From Silurus meridionalis (lineage: Eukaryota; Chordata; Actinopteri; Siluriformes; Siluridae), in NCBI RefSeq assembly GCF_014805685.1, contig NC_060886.1, positions 11,866,608 through 11,930,607 on the forward strand: DNA of 64,000 bases, in the 5' to 3' direction. A program made the translations under genes and the position numbers. The notes beneath the pieces are model-generated. The model saw only the letters and a list, made by a program, of their open reading frames with translations, was not told the origin of the DNA and searched no databases. Position 1 is the first letter of the stretch. Each line of letters opens with the position of its first letter. Positions 1-13,700 of this stretch are shown here, one piece after another.

Positions 1-2600
1 CCCATGTACCCCTGGTTTTTAAGCTGCCTATTGTAGACAAAGTGACTTTTTTTAAAGGAGAGCTTGGTAAGACATTTCAAATACACGGGACAATCCTAGT
101 GCTAAGACCTTTTCATTGTTTTGTCTGTGCCCTGTAAACTGGTCCAGAAGGAGAGTGAAGCCTCCAGGCTTCAAGATACTATGTAAATATGGCTTCCCAG
201 CTTAGTCTAGAGGCTTATGGAACATGTAGATTTAAATAGCTGCTCTTACTGCTGAGACTTTGATTCTTCGGTAAATATTTATCAAAACTTAACATAAAAC
301 TCCAAGATAAAAATAAAAATCACCCCCTCCAATGACAGGAATTTTCCATTTGCTTTATCACTTCATACAACTCCTAAAGGTTCTTTTTTTTTTTTTTTTT
401 TTTTTAAATAATGAATAACTCTTTTAAAGGGACGTTTCCTTAAACATTTTCTTCTGTTGTGCTGGAAGTGTTTTTGATATTCTTAAGTGCAGTGCATAAC
501 TACAGAGGAAGCATTAATATACCTCCCTTGGGCATGCTGCTTTGCTTATTAGGGTTCACAAGGCATCGATGAATTATGCCATTTCTTGCCAAACCAGTGA
601 AATTAATTATACACCACCACACTGCACTTCTTCTGTTAGGTCAAGGTTTGTTTAAGCCTATTTTGAAAGCAAATTCAGAATAATCTAAAGCTAAAAGCAT
701 GTGGGAGGTATATTTTGTGCCCTATATGCCCTTGGAGTTCACATTAAAAATGTATTACCTTCTTCTGTAATCACAGCAAACGAGTCTACATGTGCAGGCA
801 GAATGTGCCTTTTATCTCTTACGATGTTTAATTCACCCTGAAATAATATTTGCTACTAACAGAGATGTAGCCAAAGAAGTGGCACAAATATAGGAGCAGC
901 TCATGTCCTTCCAAATGATCAGGTAGTTCCTTTAAACAACACTATAAGCATACCTATATTTGCAAATTGTGACTACTGTTGTGGTTCAAGCTTTAGTCCT
1001 GGAGCTTTAGCTAACTAGCATGCTAACCATGTAACGTTAGCTAGCTGTTAGGCTAGACCACCTTTCAATTCTTCTTAATATTTTTTTTACTGTACAATCA
1101 AATCTATAGCTGTGATCTGGAGAACAATACAGTGATTATTTGTAAAAAGATGTTCCTTTTGCTTTTCTTCTGTGTAAAATTTTTCCTCCCTTGTGCTCGT
1201 TTCCCGAAATCATCTGGAGCTGTTCCCAGTTACGACACTGCCACAGTTTTGAAAAGGAAGCACTTTGTCAATGTATTACAGATTGAAATGTGATTGCTTC
1301 AACAATGAGACGCACGTTTAGTTTAAACCCTATGTATGGTATAAACCCTAAAGTTGTTGTTGATTTTTTTTTTGTTTTAGGTTTTTTTGTGTGTGTGTTT
1401 TTAGTCACATCCTTTAAAAAGGTCTAAAACCTCTGCCCATGTAGTGCCACACAGCATGTGTTATCTGTTGAGAGCAAGATGCAGTTCAGCAAGTTCATGT
1501 CCCTCTCAAAACAAGGGAAAATATAATTCAGTAAAAAAAAATGCAGTGCTACATTTCAATCATCTTCTCTGGCCTACAGTCACTCATGTGATTAGTAAAA
1601 CCGTCTCACCGTCTGCCGAACGATCTGCACTGTAAATCCACACAAGAACCTGAGGTGAAATATCAGTGGGTGTTTTGGTTAATTTATTGAACTGTACTGT
1701 AAAACCATTAGTTTAGATAGTGTGAACTTCAACGGTTTGCATAGATAGCTCTTTCTCACGTGGACTTTTGGATAATAAAGCCACTGTTTGCCGTGGCAGA
1801 GGGTATTATGGGAGGTGCTTTTGCGAGTGGCACAGACGGTGTGGGCTGCGAGATCAGTCACACGAAGCTGTCAGCTCATTTTATTTCTCTTTTTAAATCG
1901 TGTCAAAGTGTATAGTGCATGATGGAAGAGGAGACATTTTGATGTTTTGAACTCTTGCGCAGTGTATTTCGTGACATCACGCCAGTCCGGCGCCACCCTC
2001 TCCATCTCCTGCATGTTGTAGGAGCGTTACAAATTACTGAAGGTCCTGGAGGCCTGGAGACTTTTCAACCCGTTTGGAGCTCATTGGTCCTCAGTAACCC
2101 GAGGGGAAAACTCGCCTGTAATAATTGATCTTTTTTTTTGTTTGTTTTTTTTTCTTTCAATGTCTAAAACAGTGCCATGTTTACCTCAAGTTTCGCAGGC
2201 GATACAGTAGATGATACACAAGTAACAGCTGCGGGTTTCTGCAGACAGTGTTTATGCGCTCGAATTTGCAGTATAATGATATTGCCTGTGTGGATGTGTC
2301 TGGATGTGTACTCGCCATAGGCTGCTCTCGTCACAGGAGATGGAGGTTGTGGCACTGCCGTGCGATGTCGCAGCGCCGCCGCCATTCGAGCTCTAGAGAT
2401 TTCCTCTAAAACTAGTGTTTTTGTAGTTCAGCGTAACTAGCGGACCCATAACACCCTCACAGTGTTGTAGATGTGTTCTGAGGGCTGCATGTCATGGCTG
2501 TGTACTGACTTCCAAATTAGCTGTGGAATTTGAAATAATACATTGTGGTGATGTGTTCAATTCAGCCAGTGATGCTTTTTCAAGTGCTGTGTTTTTATTA

Positions 2601-2641
<41 letters not shown>

Positions 2642-2900
2642 TTGTAATTATACAAATAGTGCACTGATGTTAAAAAAAATCATAGCCTTTTTATGTTTTG
2701 TGTTTTGTTGTAATGGGTTTTTTTTTGGTAGTTTATATATATAGATATATATATAAATATATTTTATTGAACTGTAGCAGTCGCTATCATGAAAAAGCAC
2801 TGTTCTGTCAGTTTACTGCAATAAAAGCATTCAGTGCACAGTGTTTTGAAATGTGTTGATGTAGTTTTATTACATTTAAAAAAAAAACAACAGGTGAAGG
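1..2900. other. Upstream flank, no identifiable gene; possible UTR or promoter of a neighbour
   Basis: No open frame here resembles a known protein. The DNA is AT-rich with poly-T tracts (around 380-405 and 2130-2155) and an ATT repeat near 2600-2641. A more GC-rich patch lies at about 1790-2400. On the minus strand it contains a short frame (2164-2385) that starts with a GCG-rich alanine run and meets a GTAAAC donor-like site near 2190. An AATAAA-like signal with following sequence sits near 2820. It could be the 3' UTR of a plus-strand gene or a minus-strand first exon. I cannot decide between these from the sequence. Confidence 0.3.
2598..2641. repeat. (ATT)n microsatellite
   Basis: An almost perfect trinucleotide ATT array of about 14 copies in AT-rich non-coding DNA. 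Confidence 0.9.
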
Positions 2901-3947
2901 AGACAGGGCACCCATGGTAAGCTCACTAACTGACACCATATTGCATCCTACACACGCTAATCAGCATGTTGGTCTATAATGCTTAATGATCTATGCAGCA
3001 CCTTTATCTTAATGTGTATGCCATGTTGCCCTGAAGAAAGGAATAAGGTTTCAGGTAGCAGCTGATTATAGATGAGAATGAGGTGTCACACTCATTTGGA
3101 GCTGACTGATGTGGTGGTGTCCAGGTGGAGAAGAGATGCATTAAGTTATGAAACGGAGGACATCATTGGGCTTCATCCTACCTGCTTCTCTTTGCACCTG
3201 CTGACCTGTAATCTGAACACAGGTTTTCACAACAACAACAAAAAAACAGGTCTTCACTATGTTCCTTGATTGCTGTATATGTAGCTATTTAACCGACCTT
3301 AATTCTAACACTAAAATGTTCCAAATTTAATCAAGAGTTTGGTTTTATTAGTAAGTGTTTAATGAGTTGTGAAATCCTTTTTTTTTTTTCCCCAGCTTTA
3401 ATTTCAAGTTTAGTTTTTGTAATATATGTAGCACACCACATATTGATGTTTTACAGTCAGTACAGGCTCAGATCATGGAGCGCTATTTTGAATCTGGCAG
3501 TGATCAGTTCATAGGTTCCAAATAGGTTTAGGTTTTCTGTATATGTTTGTTTGGTCTGCAGCAATAATGGTCAGGAATCGAGATTAAAACTTAACAGGGT
3601 TGTGTTATATAAAAATAATCGATCACAAGAGTTTTATTTGAACAACAAATATTTTAATACTTGATGATATTGTCCTGAATTATTGTTGTATTTCTCTTGT
3701 ACCACAGGAATCGACACCAGTGCTACATGTTTTTTTGACATGCTGTAGTTTTTTTTTTTATCCATTTATTGTTACAGCTAGTATAATAATGAAGTCGGCT
3801 CTTGTTTTCACTTATGGCTATAAACAGTCCATTCCCTCGTGTTTTTCCCATCTCTTTTGGTTAATAAGACAAAAATGGACTCAATCACGGAGACCTTCCT
3901 GAATCTACAAACCCTGCTACAAAGTGCTGACCGCCTACACTCCTTCC

Positions 3948-4025
3948 ATGGAGGATAAGATATACCTTTATTCGTCCCACAGTGGCGAAATTTCTCTGTT
4001 ACAGCAGCAAAGAAAAAATAAATGC
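3948..4025. repeat. Short interspersed repeat fragment (low confidence)
   Basis: A block around 'tttattcgtcccacagtgg' resembles widely dispersed fish repeats that contain a 'tttattgtcccc...ggggaaattt' core. It is flanked by unique AT-rich sequence. I recognise the core only, so the family is uncertain. Confidence 0.35.
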
Positions 4026-4261
4026 ATAGACATACATAAATGTGTCCTATCAAAAACAAACAAAAAAAAAAACATTTACACACTTTGGCTGCAAGTCAAT
4101 TGAGTAAGTCATTTCCAGACTTTCTGACCAGTCAGTATCAAGAGTTTGAGAGCAGAGGTGAATAAAACATGAACTCCAGGTTTGAATGTATGTATTTGCT
4201 TTTCTGTTGTGTCTGGATAACACATGCATGTCACAGGAAACATCTATGAAGGGTTACAAAA

Positions 4262-4324
4262 TCTGTGTGTGTGTGTGTGTGTGTGCGTGTGCGTGTGCGT
4301 GTGCGTGTGCGCGTGCGCGTGCGC

Positions 4325-4358
<34 letters not shown>
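4262..4358. repeat. (GT)n/(GC)n compound microsatellite
   Basis: About 97 bp of alternating purine-pyrimidine: GT, then GTGC/GC interruptions, then GT again. Alternating GC/GT can adopt Z-DNA. The open frames across it (Cys-Val or Thr-His runs) are repeat artefacts. Confidence 0.95.
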
Positions 4359-4359
<1 letters not shown>

Positions 4360-6833
4360 AAAGCCTGCACTCTGCTCCAGCTGTCAGGGACAATAGATGA
4401 GGCTGTCTGCCATGCTTGTCCCTTCTGCTAACTGAGCAGTGCCTGAACACCAGGGGCCACGAGCAAATCACATAACACAACTCATCCTGACACGTCCTGC
4501 CAAAACTTCATTCTGCTCATGAAAATTTATATTTTCCTCCCTGATGAATGTGTGATTGTATTTCTGAGCATGGTGGGAAATTATTAACCACCTTTCCCCT
4601 GCTTTAGCTTGTGCTTTGTGATAGCAGCGTGGAAGGTGTTCAAGTGCTTGATAAAGCAGCTGTTGCTGCTGTAGGTTGCTCTGAGCCAATGATGACCTAC
4701 AAAATAAGAGTCACAGTTATGGTAATGTGCAACAATTTGTGAACTACTTTTTGAAATAGCAAAACCTGTTTTGAGGACATCTGCATGTCCATCCTAATTG
4801 AATAGCTTTCCTTGCTTGAGCTTGCCAATTATTTCCACTTTTAGAAGGTGTGTTTGAGTAGGGTTCGAGAAATGTCTAAACTGTGTTGGATGCTGGGCCT
4901 CCTAACCATAATGGAGAGTGTAAGAGGTCATAAACCTTTCTGGTATTTTATTTTTGAGCTATTTCAGAGCTGGAGTACTCTAATGGACATAAACATATTG
5001 CTTCATCTTTGCTGCGGCAGGGTTCCTGTCTGCTTCCACGCTGAGGCTATATTTAATATTGACTTGTGTACTATATATGTAGTCTAGAAATGCAGGTAAT
5101 TTAGGTCTGTTTTCTCCTAAATTAAGTGAAATCCACTGCATGTCAAAAACACCTCATGTTTGCGCGATCTGACTCTCTTCTAACTTATGCTAATCAATAA
5201 CCGATAGAACTACAGCCGTGCCAGGATTTATCTTACAGAGTATTTCTTTGCATTGCATTACAGCGAACCACTTATTATTCCTGACTGTGGCTCAAGTGCG
5301 GCTTACATGAGATTCACTATTTCAATTATTATTTTTTGCCTTTAAGTTTACTGCTTTGAACTGTATGCCTTTCCTTTATTTCAAACAGGTCTGGATGCAT
5401 ACACCCATGGAGAAAAAAAAAGTGTGTAGAAGCGCTGCGTGACATCATGCAGAATTAGATATTGCGCAGTGAAGCAACCATGTCATTTTCAGCCCAGTGG
5501 GAAAGGAAACGCTTGCGTCAGTAAACAATGATGTGCACTTCATTTGCTGGTTTTGTATAAACACACATAGAAATATGGTTTCACTGCTCTTTTTTGGGTG
5601 AGGGCTTTATTTATAATTTTGGTCCTCAGATATATCAGACTGACAGAATTTTTTCACTCTCCAATTATGTCTAAGACAATATCCATCTTCACTAACTAAT
5701 AAGCCCTTTATGGATTCAGTCTCTATCCGGGGAACACTGGGAACATACATTTTGAATTTGATTCCAGTCCATCAGAGGGCACCAGGCACATTCCCTGGAA
5801 GGGGAAGCTGCATAGCCACTGTGCCACCCTGTGAGCAAACTAATCCCCATACAGATTGACTCTGAAGATCTATTGGTTGACCTTTACCCACTATAGCACC
5901 TGAACTAACTGAACTAGCATTACTGCCTGCATCATCAAATTGTCTGCATCTGTCTACAAGCATGAATGTGCATCTGTTGCCACTTGTACACCTCAGTGAA
6001 GTCGATCCTTTGAGCATCCGTTGAAGAGTATGCAGCGAAATGAATGAGCTCTCTGCTGCACTCCAACATCAGCATGCGATTCAGTTATGAGTGTTTTTTC
6101 CCTCAATTTCTGTGCCTTTATCTCAGACACAAGTATCCTCAGTGTGTAAATAAATGCAGTCCCAACAACATCTTAATTAAAACTGTGTCTCATTCTTTCT
6201 TTGTAATTATGAATGAAAATGTAAATGGGACAATGTGCTTTTAATGGACTTTTTTCTGCAAGGTTGAAACTAAGAGATGATTTTAAACACACAATGGTGA
6301 AATTTCTATTCATTGTGGAAAATCGTGCTTGATTACACCTTGGACTCATGTTCAGTGATTGTAATATAGTTATTTCAGACCGATTTTAAACCTGTGGAAA
6401 TGACATGATGGTTTATTTCAGTTATTTATTTATTTATTTTCCAAGAAGTTAGGCTTTCTTTATTTGAAGAAAGATTATGAGGAAATATATTGATGCTGTA
6501 ATTTAATATTTCAAAGCCTGTAGCCACACTGTAATGTGCATACTGGCCATGAATTGTGTTGCTTATGACATGACTTTATCCGGTGAGAATTTCATAATAT
6601 ATAGTCTCCAGTTAATTATTTAGAAGATGAATGGGCAGGAAGTGTATTACTCACTGAAAGGGACACAGGCTAAGTGCATCCATGTCACAACATCCATGTC
6701 TTAAGTAAGGCTTAATGCATTCTTTCAAGATTAAGGTAAGGTTAATTTTTATGGTTAGGTGCCTGTATATACAATAGTTAAATCCAAATTATGTTGTAGT
6801 GTCTTACTCAGTATTTAAAAACTTATAAGAAAT

Positions 6834-7050
6834 ACACTATAAGACCAAAGGTTCCTCCATTCCAGTTATGGCAAACTATGTCTTATATACCCTCATTTGG
6901 GGATGAGTTTGTGCCCTTTAGTTCCAATGTAGTGAAATGCTACAGCATACAAAGACATCCTGGACAACAGTACGCTTCCAGTTTTAAAGAAGAACCACAT
7001 ATGGGTGGGATGGTCAGGTGTCCACAAGCTTTTGGCTATATAGTGTATCT
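6834..7050. mobile_element. Non-autonomous Tc1/mariner-type MITE
   Basis: The block begins with 'acactataagaccaaaggt' and ends with 'cttttggctatatagtgtat'. These are imperfect inverted copies of a 'cactatat-gccaaaag-tt-gtggacacc' terminus that recurs at 17.8-18.6, 38.2 and 42.0 kb in this window. The interior is about 170 bp and has no transposase frame. The ends carry TA-rich flanks, as expected for TA-targeting mariner-like elements. Confidence 0.6.
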
Positions 7051-10000
7051 TGTAGGCAAATCCAATTAATATTCCTCTTTATCGCTTTTTTTTTTTTTTT
7101 TTTTAAACAAGTATAAAATCATTATAAAAGACCTTGTGGACACCTTTCAGGCATTGTCTTGTTTTCAAGCATTTATTTTCCAGTTAAATTTTTAAGTGTG
7201 AAATAAGTAAACAAGGCTACAAAATAGTTTTAACTGGTTTATTTTGGTTATATAATAATCTCAGTGAGAAATATTAGACAACCTTTTTTTTATTCAAAAT
7301 CTCTTTACTTGCGAAGTGTGTACATTCTCTTTTTTTAACTGCTGAAATTTAAGCTCATACTCAATTCACTTGTCTGTTGCTGTGTCAAAATAAAACAGGT
7401 TTCATGTTGCCATGTTGTTTTGCTCGAGTGTAAAACAATTCTGAAATTCAGAGCCTCGACTTGACAGCTAGTTCACTCATCTAGACCCGCAATATTTAGT
7501 TTCTCTGTTTGTCTGTTTGTCAATATGTTTTGTCTCATTCCTGGTTGTTGCGGCTGCTCTCAGCCCTGTCTTGCCATGTCTTTCATATTCATATGACTGG
7601 TTCATTCCTCAGATATATCCATCGCATGTCTAGTTCACGCTTTCTCACTGCAACACTGTAATTAATCAAAGTCTGAATAGTTTGGAATGTTTAAGACTGG
7701 GAGTAAGTTCAAACTTTGGTAAAGGCAACTTTTCTACAATTAAATCCATCTCGGACACAGAACACACTCCTGAGGGCTGAAATGACACATAAGAAGTACG
7801 ATTTCGGCATTGTTTTGTGAGATGACCTTTCCGAATGTTTTCCTTTATCAGATTTGTGGAGGAAGAAAAGATTGTTCTGTGACCTTTCATCATTTCACTG
7901 TTTTGGTACCAGAGAAAGTTTTTGGTGAAACTTGAAGTAACTAAAAAGATGAGCTACCGGGTATACCCGAGTATTTAAATTATTTTACTTGGATGCTCTT
8001 GTTGAAGATGATGCTGTCAATTGTTTTTGCTAAATATGCCACGATCAAATGGTGCAGTGTGGAAATATTACAAATTTAAAATCAAGTGGGAACATTATGA
8101 TGCAAAATGAATAAACGCAAATTGAACTCAAACCACTGTGTAAATGATTTGTAATTTAATCCACTTCTGCACAGTATTAGTGATAAGCCTCAGGACATAT
8201 TTGTGTATGTGAAGTGAATTCTTGCTGTCCTAGTTAAAGCAGGAGCCTGTACTTCTGCTTCCATACTTTCACAACACCGCAGGCTGCACCCGAGGGCTAT
8301 GGATGTGTGACCAATATGTCGAACTAAATAGGAATTTGTGTATTTAGCTGGACTACAATTTAGTTTAACCAGAATAAAGTTCATTGATGTTAACTCCAGA
8401 CTACAGGGCTCGTAACAGCAGCTGTGACCTGTATTCTTCCCACCAGTTTGTGCACTCTGTTATTCCCTGTTCTCCCTGAGAGCCTCGTGTCTGTTCGAAG
8501 CAGGTGTAGGCAGCCTCTCTACTCTAGTGTTTCTCCTGTGTTTCATCACCATCACCGCTCGCCTCAGTCCTCCCTCTGTCAGCAATATACCACCATTTCA
8601 CCGCTAGTCAAAACGGTTTGGTGTATAAAATGGAACACTTTCGGCATTCTGTTTATTTCTGTATTATTTTATAGAATGTAGTAGAAGTAAGCAAGATGTC
8701 TGTCTGTATTCCTATAACAAGCCCACTTACTCTTGCATGATTAAAAAAAATCCAGCTTGAGATAATAAAAAAGGTTTCCAGGTGGAAAAAAAGGCAGAAA
8801 TTCTTCAAACTGGTAGACCATTATAATGTTATAGTAAAGAGGAGTTTCTAAATTACCGCTACTGATGCTACTATACACTTTCAAACATAGACGTACCAAA
8901 CTGCTACCCTCAAGAATACATAATTAAAAAACTTTCATTTGCCTCCTTCATTTGTTAAAAGGAATATAGTGTTGCTTTCATATTTTTTTAGATTGCTCCA
9001 GGACTGATTTCATGTATTTATATATGAAATAAAAATAATGTTCAATGCAGGACATGTATGGCCATCGAGCTTCATTATCTATAACTTAATATCTTTTTGA
9101 GCAATATCTACTTTGATGATGAACAGTAAAGCTCAAAATGTCTTCTTTCCAAAGATATTTAAATTGTGTATGTAGCACATTATTATCAGGAACTGTTAAG
9201 ATTTAAAGTTAGGTAGGGCATTTTCAGCTGGGAGTCCCAAAATCTGTGCTAAAAGCTAACAGGTTAAGAAACTTTATTTGACCTTTAGGATTACTGATTA
9301 TACTTTTAAAGCTTTAGTAATACTATAATACTAGTACAAAAGCTTTAATATTAAGAAAATTACACAACCGTAAGGATATCTCTGGAAAGATCTTGAATAT
9401 GTAGTCATTTATTTCAGTAATAAGGAGGTTAGAAAATCAATACTAGATGGTGAAAAGGGAGTGGACCAGTGTGAGAAGCGCAGACTGGTTACACCAAGCT
9501 GGATCTGTCAGCAGGGTCATGAGGAATTTTATTTATTTATTTTACCTAATTAATATATTTGACTTCACTTTCCCATATTCAAGAAGGCCTATGTTTAATT
9601 CAATCCCAGCACAGCAGTTTTGCTTCATGCTTGAGGCCTGTGATGAAACCCAGACTCAATCTGCTGACAATATTATTTGCTGCCTGGTTTTGTTCTGATC
9701 GTCAGAGTTTGGTGTATGACTCAATTTCTCATTGTCCTTGTATCATCGAGACACACACCTCAAACCAATGTAGGCGCGTCCAACATTTCCAAACCTGAGT
9801 ATCATTTGCCATCTGCTGGCTGAAAGTCAGAGGCACTGCTTTCTGTCACAATCAGCACCTGCTGGAAAATACGAGAAGAAAACGTATTTCTGGATACAAG
9901 CATGCTACAAAAGCGGTCAGGGTTTTATATTGGTAGTACTATTTCTAGCATACTGTTTAGGAGTATTGCTGATCCTCTGCTTTCTCTTCAAGAATGAAAG

Positions 10001-10283
10001 CATTCAGAGTGATAAAAGGGGCTCAGATAATTACTCTGGATCCCTCACATCCACCCTTTTTGAACCTCTGCTGCCTTTCCGGAGCACCAGGAGAACCAGG
10101 CACAAGAAAAGTTCCTTAACCACAGTCTACCTACTTCATAAACAGTTAAATGCTTTATATGTTTATTTTCTATTTTGTTTGCAATGCTACTTATATAAAT
10201 TATTTTATACACAAACACACACAAATGTTTACAATACCACTTTTTTTATAAGTTTTTTTGTGCAATGCCACTTTATATATATT

Positions 10284-10395
<112 letters not shown>

Positions 10396-10404
10396 CAATA
10401 CCAC

Positions 10405-10556
10405 TCTTTCTTTTTTTCTTTGTATTTTTATTCACATATCTTTATTTGTATTATCTCTGTCTTGTTGTCTGTGTACTGGAAGCTTCTTTCACCAACACAA
10501 GTTCCTTGTAAGTGCAAACATACTTAACAATAAAGCTCTTTCTGATTCTGATCGTG
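10405..10556 (+). repeat. LINE/SINE-type 3' tail fragment
   Basis: The stretch ends in 'aataaagctctttctgattctgatc'-like sequence, a short TCTGAT microsatellite tail preceded by a poly(A) signal. This is typical of L2/CR1-type LINE tails or their SINE partners in fish. It ends just upstream of the TTF2 promoter. Family assignment is by recall only. Confidence 0.4.
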
Positions 10557-10581
10557 TTTAGTATTTGAATCGTGGGTGGTT

Positions 10582-10733
10582 GAACCAATCAGCAGCCGAG
10601 TTTCTTTCCGAGAGACTTCGGATTGGTTTCCCTGGGAGAAACGTCATCAAGAGTGCGACAGCGCGCCCCTTCTGAGACAGAACGTCATTAGTCACAGGGA
10701 ATCCAATTATTTATAGTCGATTTTCTTCGCGAA
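10582..10733 (+). promoter_or_regulatory. TTF2 proximal promoter: CCAAT boxes and CRE-like sites
   Basis: Within 150 bp upstream of the TTF2 start there is a direct CCAAT box (about 10584), an inverted one (ATTGG, about 10621), and two AACGTCAT CRE/ATF-like half sites (about 10641 and 10681). No TATA box is evident. Paired CCAAT boxes around 30-35 bp apart are typical of TATA-less housekeeping and cell-cycle promoters. The assignment rests on motifs and position. Confidence 0.55.
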
Positions 10734-13700
10734 ATGGAGAAAGTACTTTGTGAACGACACGGTAAGTGACTAATGGTAGTTTAGGAGTCAAAATATAATA
10801 TGAATAAAGTTTACACACACACACTCACTCTCACACACTTATATTAACTTAGCAAACACACAACTCCATTTTCAGGCACTATCTGCTTTCTGAAGACTGG
10901 TGTAAAGGAAGGACCGAACAAGGGGAAAAGTTTCTACGTGTGCACCGGGAGAGACGCGACCCCGTGTGATTTCACCCAGGCTACTGAGTGAGTCCTGTGA
11001 AATACAGGAATAATACACTGTACTACACCGCAGTGTGGGAAGTGATGTATAAATGGAATTTTTCTCTTTCCAATTCCCAGATTTCCACCTTCTCACTGTC
11101 TCCGTCATGAAGACGCCGCGGTTGAACTTCAGACGTTAATCCACAATGCAGCACAGGGCACTTACAGGTAACATGGTTCTGATGTGCACACTGCTTTAAT
11201 CATCTGCTCCTCATTAATATCCTGACTTCTCACACATCTAGGCTGTTATATCGCTGTGTAGTAGGAAAGAAAGAGGGACAGAAGTGGTGTGGAAGTGTTC
11301 CATGGACTGAGGTAAAACATTATTCTTGATTTGTATTATTCTTTCTGTATGCTTTTCAATGCAAACCTGGGATGGAATAAACCAGTGGTGGATAAAGTAC
11401 ACAAACCATGTGCTTGCCTAAACGTAAAAGTGCTCACTTTGAACATTCACTTGAAAGTAGTCAAGTCATGAAGCTTTGTCATTTTAACCCTATATAGCTG
11501 ACGCAGTAAACTGTGAAATGAGACGACGTTCCTCCAGATTCCTGGTGCTACATACAACAACATAAAGCTGCATAACAGAAAAACACAGAGCTATGGACTA
11601 AAATAAATGTCCTCACCACATAAATTGCAACCATGTGCAAACGGTGCAAGACAAGACAGTGCAAACAGACAATACAAGACCGTGCAGGACAAATACACAA
11701 AACACAAAATAGCACCACCAGTAGACCGACTGTGTATTATACAGTACAGTAGATGAACATAAAAGTATTTGCCTCTAAATGTACTTAAATATCCAAAGTA
11801 CTATGATTTATTATGGCTATAATGTTCCTATTAACATTTTTGTCCCAAGACTCTTTGCTTAATTAACTCAGATTATTCGAAAATACTCTCAGCACAACAA
11901 TTTATTAATTTATTAAGAGTCAAATACTGATTAATTTTTATTAAAATGATCACAAGCCCAAAACCTTTTAACTACTTTAAAAGAAATTGCACAAATTAGG
12001 CCACAGGTGTTGTTGCAAGTCAGAGTCAAGGAGTTTCTTTCATCATTTATTGCTGTCCAAATGTTCTGCTTGATGCTGAACTGTATGTTGGTGATAAGTA
12101 GATACCACCAAGCGCCAATCAAAACAAGTTCAAAACAGAGCGTGCTCTACCCTGATTGGTGGCTTGCTGCATGCATGATTAGTAAAATTTTCACTCATAA
12201 CTAAAAAGGAACAGCTGATTTCACAAGATATTTGACTTTGAAATGTAGTGAAGCTGCTTAAGTACACTAACGAATTACATTTACTTTGTTACTGTCCACC
12301 CCTGGTATTAAACATGACCTAGGAGTGTATTGGATCAGCTTTAACACATTATATGTGAACATCTACTTTGTTTGTGCTGACACAACCGAGATCTTTTATG
12401 TAAAATACAGCTCAATATGCTTTAATAAATGTCACTATCACACTGCAGATATCTTGCATAATTTGGTATTAATGTTTGCAGAGAGCAGATTCAGTCTGTG
12501 GGAATGAATTTTAGCGCTCAGACTGTAATTTTGATCTTTAAAAAAAAAGCATTATGTTGTTCTACACAGTAGTCGAGAGACAGAATTCAATAGTAAGTTG
12601 TGAAGGTACGTGTTTACGTGTGTAAATAAAACGAGTATTATTTGTTTTTCACAGAAAAGCACTAAGAAGAATATTTTGTCTGAGAACAAAAAACAGCCTT
12701 CTGTTCTACCTCCTGTTAGAAATCCTTTCAAAGCCCCTGAAAAAGCAGACAAAAGCTTAGAGTGGAAAAAGATAAAAAAAGGAGAGACAGATAACAGAGA
12801 GGCAAAGACATTGGAAATGTCTGTAGAAAGTAAGAGCACTAAGAAAAACAGCGATGATGAAACGCACAAAAAGGAAGCAGAGAAAGAACCCGACAGCAAA
12901 AGAAACTCAAACGCCGCGCACACCGGGGAAGGAAAAGCGACGAGTTCTGCGCATTCTGAATCCTGGAGAGACAAAAAACTTCCTCCTGGAATAAAGATAA
13001 AGAAGCGCTCATCAGATGAGGACAAGAAATTGCACAGCAGTAGTGAGATGACGGCAAAAGCAGCAGAAGCTACTGAGGGTTCTCATAGTAGCAGTAAGTC
13101 TGAAAGTGTTGATAAACAGCAAACTGAGAAAGAGACTAAATCACAGAGCCCTCAAATCCGTGACAAGCAAGAAAGGACAGATCCACAGCAGAAATCTGAT
13201 GGACAAGGTTCTAAATTAACATCTAGGAAGACGTCTACATCAAATGCAGAACTTCAACCTGCCAATGTTTCTAAAAATACTCCAACAAATATCGAAGAGA
13301 GTCATTCGAGCCCAGGATCAACATCAGACGGTGGTGTTTCAAGTCCACTTCAGCCTGTAGTAAACACTGCCCAAGTGAAAACTGTAAAATCACCCTTCGG
13401 GGACTGGAGCGATGACGATGACGTCCAGCTGGTGTCGGTTCAGCCAGGCTCTCAGCAGACTTCTTCAGTTCCAGCTGCACCTTTGCAAAAACCCCTTACC
13501 TCCTACCCAGGCTTCCAGCTTATTTCGAAGGGTAAAAGTGAAGAGGAAGACCCGAGAGCACTCCACAACCAGATTACAACCCAGCTTAAACAAAAGAAGG
13601 TACTGCTACTGTGTTTTATGTGACAAACTGAGATTACTGATTTATTTCAAAGGTTTTCTAATATAACGTAATTATCTTTCCATTTCCTCTTTATCTGTAT

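Noticed and set aside
4186..4480. Open frames across GT/CA arrays here and at 10.2, 31.4, 32.2, 34.1 and 56.4 kb
   Set aside because: Dinucleotide repeats are open in several frames and code only for alternating residues.
7952..7975. Small palindrome cgggtatacccg
   Set aside because: A 12-bp palindrome in AT-rich DNA is expected by chance in a window of this size.
12552..13025. A 157-residue minus-strand frame opposite the large TTF2 exon
   Set aside because: Ser/Phe-rich shadow of the lysine-rich sense frame, with no splice partner.
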